In this document: positions 21,901-29,965 of the stretch, piece after piece
Layout: each line of letters begins with the position of its first letter
Position numbering within the stretch: the first letter of the stretch is position 1
Assembly (NCBI RefSeq): GCF_003116015.1
Contig: NZ_LGQZ01000203.1
Coordinates: 1 to 35,241 of the forward strand
From: Azospirillum sp. TSO22-1
GTDB lineage: Bacteria; Pseudomonadota; Alphaproteobacteria; Azospirillales; Azospirillaceae
Direction of reading: 5' to 3'
Length of the DNA: 35,241 nt
Program-made: the position numbers and the translations under genes
Notes under the pieces: generated by a model
What the model saw: only the letters and a program-made list of their open reading frames with translations
Told to the model about the DNA's origin: nothing
Database searches by the model: none

Positions 21901-23262
21901 GTGATCGGCGAACGCTCCGAAGGCGACATCAACCTGGGCCCCCGGCGCGCCGACTGGGCCGAGCGTCGGGTCGGCCCGCGCTCCCGCGCCCTGGTCGAGC
22001 GCGACGCGCGGGCCTTCCTGCGCCAGTCGCTGTCCACGCCCTGCCTGAGCGCCGTGCGCAAGGCCGAGGGCATCTGGATCGAGGACGCCGACGGCCGGCG
22101 CTTCATGGATTTCCACGGCAACAGCGCGCACCACATCGGCTACGCTCACCCCCGCCTGAAGGAAGCGCTGAAGCGCCAGCTCGACGACCTCACCTTCGCG
22201 CCGCGCCGCTTCGCCTGCGACGAGGCGGCGGAGCTGGCCGAGCGGCTGGCCGCCCTGTCGCCGACCGGTCCCGGCTCGAAGGTGCTGTTCGCACCGGGCG
22301 GGTCGGAGGGCATCGAGATCGCGCTGAAGCTCGCCCGCGTGGCGACCGGCCGCTTCAAGACGGTGTCGTTCTGGGACGCCTTCCACGGCGCCGGCTTCGG
22401 CGCGGTGAGCGTCGGCGGCGAGTCGGTCTTCCGCTCGCACGGCATCGGCCCGCTGCTGGCCGGCACCGAGCATGTCGCCCCCTTCGCCTGCTCGCGCTGC
22501 CCCTACGGCTTCCCGTCCAGGAGCGGCGCGCCCGACCTCGACGCCTGCCGCATGGCCTGCGCCCGCATGGTGCGCTACGCGCTGGAGAAGGAGGGCGACG
22601 TCGCCGCCGTGGTGGCGGAGCCGGTGCGCGCCGTCCCCTACGTGCCGCCGCCGGGGTTCTGGGCCGCGGTGCGGCAGGCCTGCGACGAGACCGGCGCGCT
22701 GCTGATCTTCGACGAGATTCCGACCGGCCTCGGCAAGACCGGCGCGCTGTTCAGCCACGAGCCGTTCGGCGTGACGCCGGACATCCTGGTGCTGGGCAAG
22801 GCGCTGGGCGGCGCCATGCTGCCGCTGGCGGCGGTGATCGCCCGCGACGGGCTGGACGTCGCCGCCGACCGGGCGCTGGGGCACTACACGCACGAGAAGA
22901 ACCCGCTGCTCGCCCGCGCCGGCCTGACGGTGCTGGACATCATCCGCGACGAGGGGCTGGTCGAGCGCGCCGCCGACCTCGGCGCCTACGCGCGGGGGCG
23001 GCTGGAGGAGGTGGCGGCCCGCGTCGGCGGCGTAGCCGAGGTGCGCGGCGCCGGCCTGCTGATCGGCGTCGAGCTGGTGCGCCCGGACGGCACGCCCGAC
23101 GCCGACCGCGCCGAGGCGGTGCTGTACGCCGCGCTGGAGCGCGGGCTGAGCTTCAAGACGACGATGGGCAGCGTGCTGACCCTGTCGCCGCCGCTGACCA
23201 TCGCGCGCACAGATCTCGACCGCGCGCTGGGCATCGTCGAGGAGTGCCTTACCGCCTGCTGA
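21901..23262 (+). CDS. pbfA: Class-III PLP enzyme, probable (R)-1-hydroxy-2-aminoethylphosphonate ammonia-lyase PbfA
   Basis: A 453-residue fold-type-I PLP protein of the class-III aminotransferase family. D271 (IFDEIPTGLGKTG) and the PLP lysine K300 (ILVLGKALGG) are visible. PbfA is a lyase in AEP clusters that deaminates the 1-hydroxy form of AEP to phosphonoacetaldehyde, which PhnX then cleaves. The assignment rests on its place in a phnW-phnX operon and on segments I recall as PbfA-like (GDINLGPRR, FHGNSAHHIGYAHPRL, APRRFACDEA, ALGHYTHEKNP, LSFKTTMGSVLTLSPPL). It starts with GTG after a strong GGGAGG; the nearby ATG at 21895 is out of frame. The alternative is a true aminotransferase acting on AEP or an omega-amino acid. 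Confidence 0.8.
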   Translation: MIGERSEGDINLGPRRADWAERRVGPRSRALVERDARAFLRQSLSTPCLSAVRKAEGIWIEDADGRRFMDFHGNSAHHIGYAHPRLKEALKRQLDDLTFAPRRFACDEAAELAERLAALSPTGPGSKVLFAPGGSEGIEIALKLARVATGRFKTVSFWDAFHGAGFGAVSVGGESVFRSHGIGPLLAGTEHVAPFACSRCPYGFPSRSGAPDLDACRMACARMVRYALEKEGDVAAVVAEPVRAVPYVPPPGFWAAVRQACDETGALLIFDEIPTGLGKTGALFSHEPFGVTPDILVLGKALGGAMLPLAAVIARDGLDVAADRALGHYTHEKNPLLARAGLTVLDIIRDEGLVERAADLGAYARGRLEEVAARVGGVAEVRGAGLLIGVELVRPDGTPDADRAEAVLYAALERGLSFKTTMGSVLTLSPPLTIARTDLDRALGIVEECLTAC

Positions 23263-23311
23263 CCACGAGAAAGCTGTCGCTGGCGGCCGGCCTTCGCGAT
23301 ATGTAGGCGCG

Positions 23312-24427
23312 ATGAGCACAGACGCCGACTTCGAGATCTACGTGGTGACCGCCCCCGGCCTGGAGCCCGTGCTGTGCGCCGAGGCGCAGGCCAAGGGATT
23401 CCGCGAACCGACGCCCGGCAAGGGCGGCGTGACGCTGAAGGGCGGCTGGCCGGAGGTCTGGCGGGCGAACCTGGAGCTGCGCGGCGCCACCCGCGTGCTG
23501 GCGCGCGTCGCCACCTTCCGGGCGTTCCACCTCGCCCAGCTCGACAAGCGGGCGCGCCGCGTCCCTTGGGCGGAGATCCTGCGCCCCGACGTGCCGGTGC
23601 GCGTCGAGGCGTCCTGCAAGGGCTCGCGCATCTACCACGCGGGCGCCGCGGCGCAGCGCATCGAGCGCGCCATCCGCGAGGAGCTGGGCGCCCCAGCCTC
23701 CGACGAGGCCGAGGTCGTCGTCAAGGCGCGCATCGACGACGACCTGTGCACCATCAGCATCGACACCTCCGGCGAGTCCCTGCACAAGCGCGGCCACAAG
23801 GAGGCGGTCAACAAGGCGCCGATGCGCGAGACGCTGGCCTCCCTCTTCCTGCGCCAGTGCGGGTTCGACGGCCGCGAGCCGGTGGTCGATCCGATGTGCG
23901 GGTCCGGCACCTTCGTCATCGAGGCGGCGGAGATCGCCGCCGGCCTCAACCCCGGCCGTTCGCGGAGCTTCGCCTTCGAGCAACTGGCCAGCTTCGACGC
24001 CGCGGCGTGGCAGCGCCTGCGCGGCATGGCGGACAGCGGCGCGCCCGCCGTCCGCTTTTACGGCAGCGACCGCGACGCAGGCGCCGTCAGCATGAGCCGC
24101 GCCAACGCGGAGCGCGCCGGCGTCGCCGCCTTCACCGAGTTCCGCCAGCACGCGATCAGCGACCTCACGCCCCCCGAAGGGCCGCCCGGCCTCGTCATCG
24201 TCAATCCGCCCTACGGCGGCCGCATCGGCGACACCAAGCAGCTGTACCCGCTCTACCACGCGCTCGGCCAGACGCTGCTGGGCGGGTTTTCCGGCTGGCG
24301 CGTCGGTCTGGTGACCAACGAGGCATCGCTCGCCAAGGCGACCGGCCTGCCCTTCGCGCCGCCGGGCGCCCCGGTGTCGCACGGCGGCATCCGGGTGACG
24401 CTGCACCAGACCGGGCCGCTGCCCTGA
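23312..24427 (+). CDS. THUMP-domain class I RNA methyltransferase (RlmL N-terminal/YcbY type)
   Basis: A 371-residue protein with an N-terminal THUMP RNA-binding part (residues about 1-165, FEIYVVTAPGLEPVLCAEAQAKGF) and a SAM-dependent N6/N2 methylase domain. Motif I is VVDPMCGSGTFVIEAAEIA and motif IV is NPPYGGR, as in enzymes methylating guanine N2 or adenine N6 of 23S rRNA or tRNA. It is about the size of the first half of E. coli RlmKL, so the RlmK part is absent. The start ATG has only a weak Shine-Dalgarno. Likely housekeeping and unrelated to the neighbours; it converges on the nucleotidyltransferase with a 7-bp gap. Confidence 0.88.
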   Translation: MSTDADFEIYVVTAPGLEPVLCAEAQAKGFREPTPGKGGVTLKGGWPEVWRANLELRGATRVLARVATFRAFHLAQLDKRARRVPWAEILRPDVPVRVEASCKGSRIYHAGAAAQRIERAIREELGAPASDEAEVVVKARIDDDLCTISIDTSGESLHKRGHKEAVNKAPMRETLASLFLRQCGFDGREPVVDPMCGSGTFVIEAAEIAAGLNPGRSRSFAFEQLASFDAAAWQRLRGMADSGAPAVRFYGSDRDAGAVSMSRANAERAGVAAFTEFRQHAISDLTPPEGPPGLVIVNPPYGGRIGDTKQLYPLYHALGQTLLGGFSGWRVGLVTNEASLAKATGLPFAPPGAPVSHGGIRVTLHQTGPLP

Positions 24428-24434
24428 CGGACGC

Positions 24435-25157
24435 TCAGTCGGCGCGCTGTTCGTAGAACGCGAGGTCGGTGGCGCTGTCCACCTCGCCCCAGGCGCCCTC
24501 GGCCGGCACGGCGCGCACCGCCGCACCGCCCGCGATCAGCGCGCGCAGCATCGAGGTCATGTCCAGCTTCGCCGCCGCCTCCGGCCCGACTGCATCGAGA
24601 TGCGCGGCGAAGCGCGCCCAGCCGGCGGAGGTGAAGCGCAGCAGGCCCATGTACTGGCCCTGCACCTCGTGCAGGCCGGTCGGGCGGCGGCCGATGTCGG
24701 CCACGGTGCCGTCGGGGTTGAGGCGGAAGGTCTCGGCGTCGCTGAGCGGATCGGCGAAGCGCGCCGACCACAGCGCCAGCCACGCGGGATCGTAGCTGAT
24801 GGCGATGTCGGCCTCGGTGGCCGCCAGCCGGCGCGCCGTCTCCGCCGTGTAGAAGATGTCGCCGTAGCTGACCAGACAGGGCTCCGCCTCCAGCCAGGGG
24901 GCGGCGCAGGTCAGCGAGACCACCATGTTGGTCTCGGCCCAGCGCGGGTTTGTGAAGATGGACAGCCCGCGCCCCTCCAGCAGGTCGCCGCGGTAACCCG
25001 CGACCACCGCCACCGCCGCGCAGCCGGCGCCGCGCAACGCCGCCACCTGCCGGTCCAGCAGCAGGCGCCCGTTCAGCTCCACCAGGCACTTGGGCCGGTC
25101 GTCGGTCAGGCCCTTCATGCGGCTGCCGCGCCCGGCGGCGAGAATCACGGCCTTCAT
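24435..25157 (-). CDS. Sugar-nucleotidyltransferase-fold enzyme, probable CTP:phosphoglutamine cytidylyltransferase (Cj1416-like)
   Basis: A 240-residue nucleotidyltransferase. The N-terminal signature AVILAAGRGSRMKGLTDDRPKCLVEL binds the NTP. Metal-binding acidic residues are likely in SYGDIFYT and GEVDSATDL. The fold is shared with phosphocholine cytidylyltransferases. In C. jejuni the homolog type Cj1416 joins CTP and L-glutamine phosphate to give CDP-L-glutamine. The role here is inferred because all partner genes of that pathway lie in the same operon. The start overlaps the preceding stop (ATGA at 25157-25154), and the gene is last in the operon. Without that context it would be called a phosphocholine or hexose-phosphate nucleotidyltransferase. 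Confidence 0.8.
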   Translation of the reverse strand: MKAVILAAGRGSRMKGLTDDRPKCLVELNGRLLLDRQVAALRGAGCAAVAVVAGYRGDLLEGRGLSIFTNPRWAETNMVVSLTCAAPWLEAEPCLVSYGDIFYTAETARRLAATEADIAISYDPAWLALWSARFADPLSDAETFRLNPDGTVADIGRRPTGLHEVQGQYMGLLRFTSAGWARFAAHLDAVGPEAAAKLDMTSMLRALIAGGAAVRAVPAEGAWGEVDSATDLAFYEQRAD

Positions 25158-26248
25158 CCCTGCACCTCGTCGATCCAATCCATGTCCCCGGTCCAGCCGG
25201 CGGCCAGCAGAAGATGCCCGTACTTGGCGGCGAAGAACACGGCACAGGTGCGGTCGAAACGCTCCCGCCACTGCCCCGACGTGCCCTTACGCACCACGTA
25301 CGGTCCCAGGCGCTGGAACTTTGCCCCCTCGCCCTCCCTGCGCCCGGCCAGCGCCCGGAAGCTGTACGCCTCGGCCAGCGCGCGCACCCGGGCTTCGTCC
25401 GGCTCCAGGTCGAGCATGCCCAGGATGCGCAGCGCGCAGCCCGGCACGTCGGCCTTCATGGCCGGAAAGGTGGTCGTCCAGGCCGCGGCGTCGGCCGCGG
25501 CCAGCGCCTGGAAGTACGGTGCGCAGTCCACCAGAAGCTCGTCCAAACGGTAACCGAAGATGCCGGCGAACACCGCGCCCGGGGACGGTTCGCCCTGGCA
25601 CAGGCTGCTGATCACCACGTCACGCGGGTCGCGGTGCAGGTAGACGACGGCGGTGTCCGGCCGCCGCAGGTAGGGCTCCATTGCCTCGTGCGGGGCGTGG
25701 AACCAGGCGAACACCCGCGGCCCCCCGGCATCGGCATCGGCCAGCGCGCCGGGCAGCCGGTTGACATCGTTGAGCAGCGCGAAGCCCTCTGCCTTGAGGT
25801 ACTCCTCAAGGATCGGAGCAATGGCCGAAACCCCGCTGAAGGGCAGCGTAACCAGCAGCAGATGCCGGGGCGCCGCCTGCCGCCGCGCGACGCCCTCCGC
25901 CCAGCGCCGCGCCCGCACGCGGATGGCATCGACGGCCTCCGCCATCGCCGCCAGCACCGGCCCACGCGGACCCTGGTCGAGCGCCGACAGCGAGTCGGCC
26001 TGTCCGCGGAAGGCCGGCACCGCCTCGACGAAGCGCCAGAAGCAGGCGATCACCTCCTGCGGCAAGCCGCCCGTCTCGAGATGGCGGCTGGTCATTTCGC
26101 CCAGGAGGGAGACGGCCCGACGACGCCGGAAAAGGTCCTCGGGAGCGGCGACGCAGGCCTGGATGTATTCCTGCGCCACCTCGACATCGCGCCCTTCGCG
26201 CAGCAGCGGGTGGCTCATGGCCGCCGAACGATAGTCGGGGCCACTCAT
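25154..26248 (-). CDS. Sulfotransferase-like protein, candidate phosphoramidate transferase
   Basis: A 364-residue protein with the sulfotransferase fold. The 3'-phosphate-binding motif is clear (YLHRDPRDVVISS, residues 203-215) and so is the C-terminal RKGTSGQWRERF (320-331), which holds the 3'-phosphonucleotide in PAPS enzymes. The 5' loop is VTLPFSGVSAI (133-143), where the usual catalytic lysine of PKSGT is replaced by phenylalanine (F137). Residues 1-125 are an unassigned helical region. In the phosphoramidate pathway the activated donor is a 3'-phospho-CDP-amidate, so a PAPS-like fold would suit its transferase. Overlaps both neighbours by 4 bp. Acceptor unknown; ordinary sulfation remains possible. 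Fold certain, donor inferred. Confidence 0.75.
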   Translation of the reverse strand: MSGPDYRSAAMSHPLLREGRDVEVAQEYIQACVAAPEDLFRRRRAVSLLGEMTSRHLETGGLPQEVIACFWRFVEAVPAFRGQADSLSALDQGPRGPVLAAMAEAVDAIRVRARRWAEGVARRQAAPRHLLLVTLPFSGVSAIAPILEEYLKAEGFALLNDVNRLPGALADADAGGPRVFAWFHAPHEAMEPYLRRPDTAVVYLHRDPRDVVISSLCQGEPSPGAVFAGIFGYRLDELLVDCAPYFQALAAADAAAWTTTFPAMKADVPGCALRILGMLDLEPDEARVRALAEAYSFRALAGRREGEGAKFQRLGPYVVRKGTSGQWRERFDRTCAVFFAAKYGHLLLAAGWTGDMDWIDEVQG

Positions 26249-26871
26249 CGGGCATTGCCCTGGAACAGCGTGGTGATCAGATCAACATCCAGTGCCCGGA
26301 ACGGCACCTCACGCTCCGGATGCCACATGATGCCCACGGTCGGTCGGCCGCGGTGGCGCACCGCCTCGACCACGCCGTCGTCGGCGACGCCCCAGGCCTC
26401 CAGATCGCCGGCCGCCAACTCTTCGCCCACCATGCGCGCGGCGAGGCCGTGGTAGCTGTTCACCTCCACCCGCTCGTCGCCGAGGCGGATCGCGTGCCGG
26501 ACCGCCACATGCCCGCTCACCGGCTCCAGCGCCACCCCGGCCAGCGTCAGCAGCATCTGCATGCCGCGGCACACGCCCAGCACCGGCAGCCCGCGCGCCT
26601 CCGCCCACGCCACCAGCCGGCGCTCGGTCCCGTCGCGCTCGGGCGCGGTGCCGATGTCGTTGCCGCCGGTCAGCAGCAGCCCGGCCACCCCCGCCCGCTC
26701 GGCCAGCGCCACCGCCAGCTCCGCGTCGTTCGGCACCGGCACCGGCAGCAGCCCGCAGGCGGCGAGGAACGGCGCCCAGCGCTGGTCGAGCGCATCGCGC
26801 CGCTCGCCGTGCGCCGGGTCGATGGCGACGCGCTGGGTGACGGCGATCGGAACCAGAGTGGGCGGGATCAT
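26245..26871 (-). CDS. Class I glutamine-amidotransferase hydrolase, probable gamma-glutamyl-CDP-amidate hydrolase (Cj1417-like)
   Basis: A 208-residue peptidase-C26-type hydrolase. The triad is visible: nucleophile C101 (LGVCRGMQM), H184 and E186 (MWHPERE). The oxyanion segment LLLTGGNDIG is also present. Relatives remove gamma-glutamyl groups. The C. jejuni type Cj1417 hydrolyses CDP-L-glutamine to cytidine diphosphoramidate and glutamate. It lies immediately downstream of the glutamine-kinase-like gene with an ATGA overlap and runs into the sulfotransferase-like gene with another. Somewhat shorter than PuuD-type enzymes (about 250 aa). Function inferred from the full pathway set. Confidence 0.82.
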   Translation of the reverse strand: MIPPTLVPIAVTQRVAIDPAHGERRDALDQRWAPFLAACGLLPVPVPNDAELAVALAERAGVAGLLLTGGNDIGTAPERDGTERRLVAWAEARGLPVLGVCRGMQMLLTLAGVALEPVSGHVAVRHAIRLGDERVEVNSYHGLAARMVGEELAAGDLEAWGVADDGVVEAVRHRGRPTVGIMWHPEREVPFRALDVDLITTLFQGNAR

Positions 26872-29207
26872 TGCAGCACCTTGACCTGCCGGTTGCCGGC
26901 GTCGAGTTCCAGCACGCGCGCCGCCGACCAGCGGGCGAACAGCGCCTCGCCGGCACCGACCACGGCGGGCAGGCCCAACTCGGCGGCGCGGATCGCCATG
27001 TGCGAGTTCACCCCGCCGTAGGCGGTCACGAAGCCGGCGATCCCGTGCGAGAAGATCCAGTCGAAGCCGGGGTCGGCGTTCCTGATCATCACGATGGCGC
27101 CGCTCAGGTCCGCGCTGTCCGGCGTCGCCACCGGGCCGCAGGCGCGACCGTGCGTGACGAAGTTCGGGTCGGTCGGCGGCAGCGCAAAGTCCCACACCAC
27201 GTCGGCGTCCGCGATCAGCGGCGGCAGCACCAGGCTGCGCGTGAGATCGTGGCGGGCGCGGCCCGCGGCGATGCTCCCGGCCAGCGTGGCGCGCACATCG
27301 GCGCTACCGGCGTACAACTCGGTCACCAGCGCGGCGTCGGCGTAGGACATGTCGTCGAGCGAGAAGCCGTGCTCCGCCCCGAGGGCGCCCAGCAGCGACA
27401 GCGCGTCGGACAGGCTGCGGGTGAAGACGAACTTGGAATGCTCGCGCCCGCGGATCGCCGCCTCCAGGAAGTCGAACAGGCCGACCACGTCGTGCTCCAG
27501 CCCGTGCTCGGCCAGCAGCGCGTTGATGCGCCGCATCTGCTCCAGCGTCAGGGCGAAGCGGGGATGCTCACGCGGCGGGGCCGGCTCGGCGTCCCAGGAG
27601 AAGTAGCGGTCCGGCGCCTCGTCGTAGCGCGGCGACAGGATGTCGTAGGTGCCCGGCCGCAGATGGCCGTAACGCTCCAGGAAGGCGGGCCGGCTGAGGC
27701 CCGCGAAGTCGCCGGCCATGCGCCCGCTGACCGTGTCCACGCCCGCCATGAAGCGCGCCACGTCCTCGTTCGACAGCACGCCGACGGCGACCAGCGACTT
27801 CAGCGTCTGGTTGGCGATGAAGCCGGCGCGCGCCAGCCCGGCGAAGGGCAGCGTGCCGTAGCGCTTGCAGTCCTCCAGCAGCCAGTAGACGCGCGCCAGC
27901 GGGTCGAGGTCGGCGGCGAGGATCGCGGCGCGGCGCCGCTCCAGCTCCTCGAGCTTGGCGGCGTCGCCGCGCCACAGCCCGGTGTCGTGGCCGATGATGC
28001 GGTTGGTGAGGCGCCGCAGGCTGTCCGCCAGCCGGTCGCGGTCGTCCTGCGCGAATCCGGCCTCGGCCAGCCGGGCGAGGCGTTGCGGCAGGTCGAAGGT
28101 GTAGCAGGAGAAGACGATCTCGAACTCGACCTTGTCGTGCAGCGCCGGGGCGGCGATCAGGCGGTCGATGTAGTGCGAGACCAGCCGGTCGCCCAACGCG
28201 CCGCCGATGTCCGCCGGCAGGAACGAGTTGAAGCTGACCCGCACGTCCACGTAGGGCAGCCCGTGGAAGCTGACCATCAGCGGGAAGCTGCGCAGGTTGT
28301 GGTAGCCGTAGTTGTGGCGCTGATAGGCCCAGATGGCGTCGGTGACCAGCGCCCGATACAGCGACAGCGCCAGCGGCCGCGGGCGCACGCCGATGATCTC
28401 CGCCGGGTTCCAGTCGGGCATCACGCCGTACACGGTGCGCGGCCCATGCAGGTAGGGGTGCGGCCGGTTGCCCTGGCGCACCTTGTCGGCGATCAGCGAC
28501 AGGTGGCGTCGGTGCTCCTCGGCGTCGAGCGGCGAGGCGGCCATCGCCAGCGGCCGGACCTGAAGCAGCACCGGCACCTCGTCGCCCTCGACGAAGGCGA
28601 ACTCGATGTCCAGCGCGGCGGTGCCCAGCAGTTCCTCCAGCTCGTCGGCGAGCCGGCGCAGCGCGGCCAGCCACGGCTCGGCCGGGGTGTGGCTGCGGTG
28701 GGCGTAGTGGGTCAGCAGGTCGGCTCCGGCGCCGCCGGTCACCGCCGCGGTGTCGGTGCCGCGGTGGGCATTGACCACCAGATACGGCGCGCCCGAGCCC
28801 GGCTCGCGCGTGAAGGCGACGCCGCTGAGAACCACGTCCTGCAGCATCGGCTGCACCAGCACGCGGTGGGCGCCCTCGAACGGCGTGCCGTAGGAGGCGA
28901 TCACCATGTCCACGGCGCCGGCCAGCCCGTCCTGCGCCCGCACGCCGGGCACCGAGGTGAAGCGGCCGGCCATGGACTTGGCGGCACCATCCTCGCCCTG
29001 GGCGGAGCTGCGGACGATCAGCGGCACCCCGCCCCAGGGCTGCGCCAGCACGGATCCGACGACGGCCTCCGGCCGGCGGCGCCACTCGGCGACGGAGACG
29101 TGCAGCAGCGGCAGCACGCGCCCGGACGCCAGCCGCGGCGCCAGCCGCTCCAGCGTCTCCGCCTTGGTGCCGAAGGCCACCGTCCCGCTGCCCAGTGCCG
29201 CCGTCAT
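26868..29207 (-). CDS. PEP-synthase-like kinase, probable L-glutamine kinase (Cj1418-like)
   Basis: A 779-residue protein with three parts. The N-terminal PPDK ATP-grasp domain contains RSSAQGEDGAAKSMAGRF (66-83) and the later LLQVRPL. A long central region has no recognised motif. The C-terminal swivelling phosphohistidine domain ends with GGVNSHMAIRAAELGLPAVVG (from residue 731), whose H736 is the likely phospho-carrier. In Cj1418 the same architecture phosphorylates the amide nitrogen of L-glutamine, using ATP and releasing AMP and phosphate. True PEP synthases also carry a C-terminal TIM-barrel for pyruvate, which is missing here. The ATG at 29207 follows the methyltransferase stop by 5 bp. 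Length is close to Cj1418 as I recall it. Confidence 0.82.
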   Translation of the reverse strand: MTAALGSGTVAFGTKAETLERLAPRLASGRVLPLLHVSVAEWRRRPEAVVGSVLAQPWGGVPLIVRSSAQGEDGAAKSMAGRFTSVPGVRAQDGLAGAVDMVIASYGTPFEGAHRVLVQPMLQDVVLSGVAFTREPGSGAPYLVVNAHRGTDTAAVTGGAGADLLTHYAHRSHTPAEPWLAALRRLADELEELLGTAALDIEFAFVEGDEVPVLLQVRPLAMAASPLDAEEHRRHLSLIADKVRQGNRPHPYLHGPRTVYGVMPDWNPAEIIGVRPRPLALSLYRALVTDAIWAYQRHNYGYHNLRSFPLMVSFHGLPYVDVRVSFNSFLPADIGGALGDRLVSHYIDRLIAAPALHDKVEFEIVFSCYTFDLPQRLARLAEAGFAQDDRDRLADSLRRLTNRIIGHDTGLWRGDAAKLEELERRRAAILAADLDPLARVYWLLEDCKRYGTLPFAGLARAGFIANQTLKSLVAVGVLSNEDVARFMAGVDTVSGRMAGDFAGLSRPAFLERYGHLRPGTYDILSPRYDEAPDRYFSWDAEPAPPREHPRFALTLEQMRRINALLAEHGLEHDVVGLFDFLEAAIRGREHSKFVFTRSLSDALSLLGALGAEHGFSLDDMSYADAALVTELYAGSADVRATLAGSIAAGRARHDLTRSLVLPPLIADADVVWDFALPPTDPNFVTHGRACGPVATPDSADLSGAIVMIRNADPGFDWIFSHGIAGFVTAYGGVNSHMAIRAAELGLPAVVGAGEALFARWSAARVLELDAGNRQVKVLQ

Positions 29208-29212
29208 GGCCG

Positions 29213-29965
29213 TCAGTCCCGCCGCTGCGCGATCCAGGCGCGGGTGGTGTAGGGCACCGGGATGGTGTCCAGACCGCGCGCCGCCAGCAGGTCCTCGATG
29301 GCGGCGACCACCGCCAGATGGCCGTCGCCGGCCTGCCGGGCCAGCGTGGCGTGCGAGCGCCACGCCTCGATCCAGTCCTCCGCCGGGACGGTGTGGACGA
29401 TGCGCCCCTCGACGGCCTCGGCCGGGCCGAACAGGCCGCTGGCCTCGATCACCGCCGTCTGGTCCTCGCGCCGGGTGCCGAGCGCGTAGTCCGGCACCCG
29501 GTTGCGGATCAAGGCCTCCACCTCGGCCTGCAGCGGGTCGTCGAGGTCGCGGTGGTTCCACAGGCAGGCGAACCAGCCGCCGGGCACCAGGATGCGCACC
29601 GTCTCCTTCAGCGCCGCGGCGCGGTCGCAGACGTTGAAGGACGAGCCGAAGGTGACCAGCGCGTAGGTGGACGCTGGCATGCCCGTCGCCTCGCCGGTGC
29701 CCTCGTGCCACGTGGCCGCCGGGTTGCCGGCGGTGCGTTGCGTGCCCAGCGCGCGCATGGCGTCGTTCGGCTCCACCGCATCCACCGTGAGGCCGCGGGC
29801 GAGCAGCGGCAGCGTCATGTGCGCCACCCCGGCGCCGACGTCGCACACCCGCGTGCCGGGCCTGGCCCCGGCGAGCGCGACGATGGCGTCGATGACCTCG
29901 GGCGCGTAGTCCGGGCGTTTCAGATAGGCCTGGGCCAGATGCGTGTAATCCCACTCAACCTTCAT
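29213..29965 (-). CDS. SAM-dependent methyltransferase, probable phosphoramidate O-methyltransferase
   Basis: A 250-residue class I methyltransferase. Motif I is VCDVGAGVAHM (40-50), followed by VDAVEPNDAMR (motif II, acidic ribose ligand) and VRILVPGGWFACLWN (motif V/VI region), the Methyltransf_11 pattern. In C. jejuni, Cj1419 and Cj1420 are the methyltransferases of the same pathway and methylate the phosphoramidate. The ATG at 29965 lies inside the end of the kinase gene (11-bp overlap), arguing for tight coupling. Only one methyltransferase is present here. The substrate is inferred from the operon. Confidence 0.8.
   Translation of the reverse strand: MKVEWDYTHLAQAYLKRPDYAPEVIDAIVALAGARPGTRVCDVGAGVAHMTLPLLARGLTVDAVEPNDAMRALGTQRTAGNPAATWHEGTGEATGMPASTYALVTFGSSFNVCDRAAALKETVRILVPGGWFACLWNHRDLDDPLQAEVEALIRNRVPDYALGTRREDQTAVIEASGLFGPAEAVEGRIVHTVPAEDWIEAWRSHATLARQAGDGHLAVVAAIEDLLAARGLDTIPVPYTTRAWIAQRRD

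Noticed and set aside
26871..29252. A 793-residue plus-strand frame opposite the glutamine-kinase-like gene
   Set aside because: The minus-strand protein has complete PPDK and phosphohistidine motifs; the plus-strand translation has no domain pattern.
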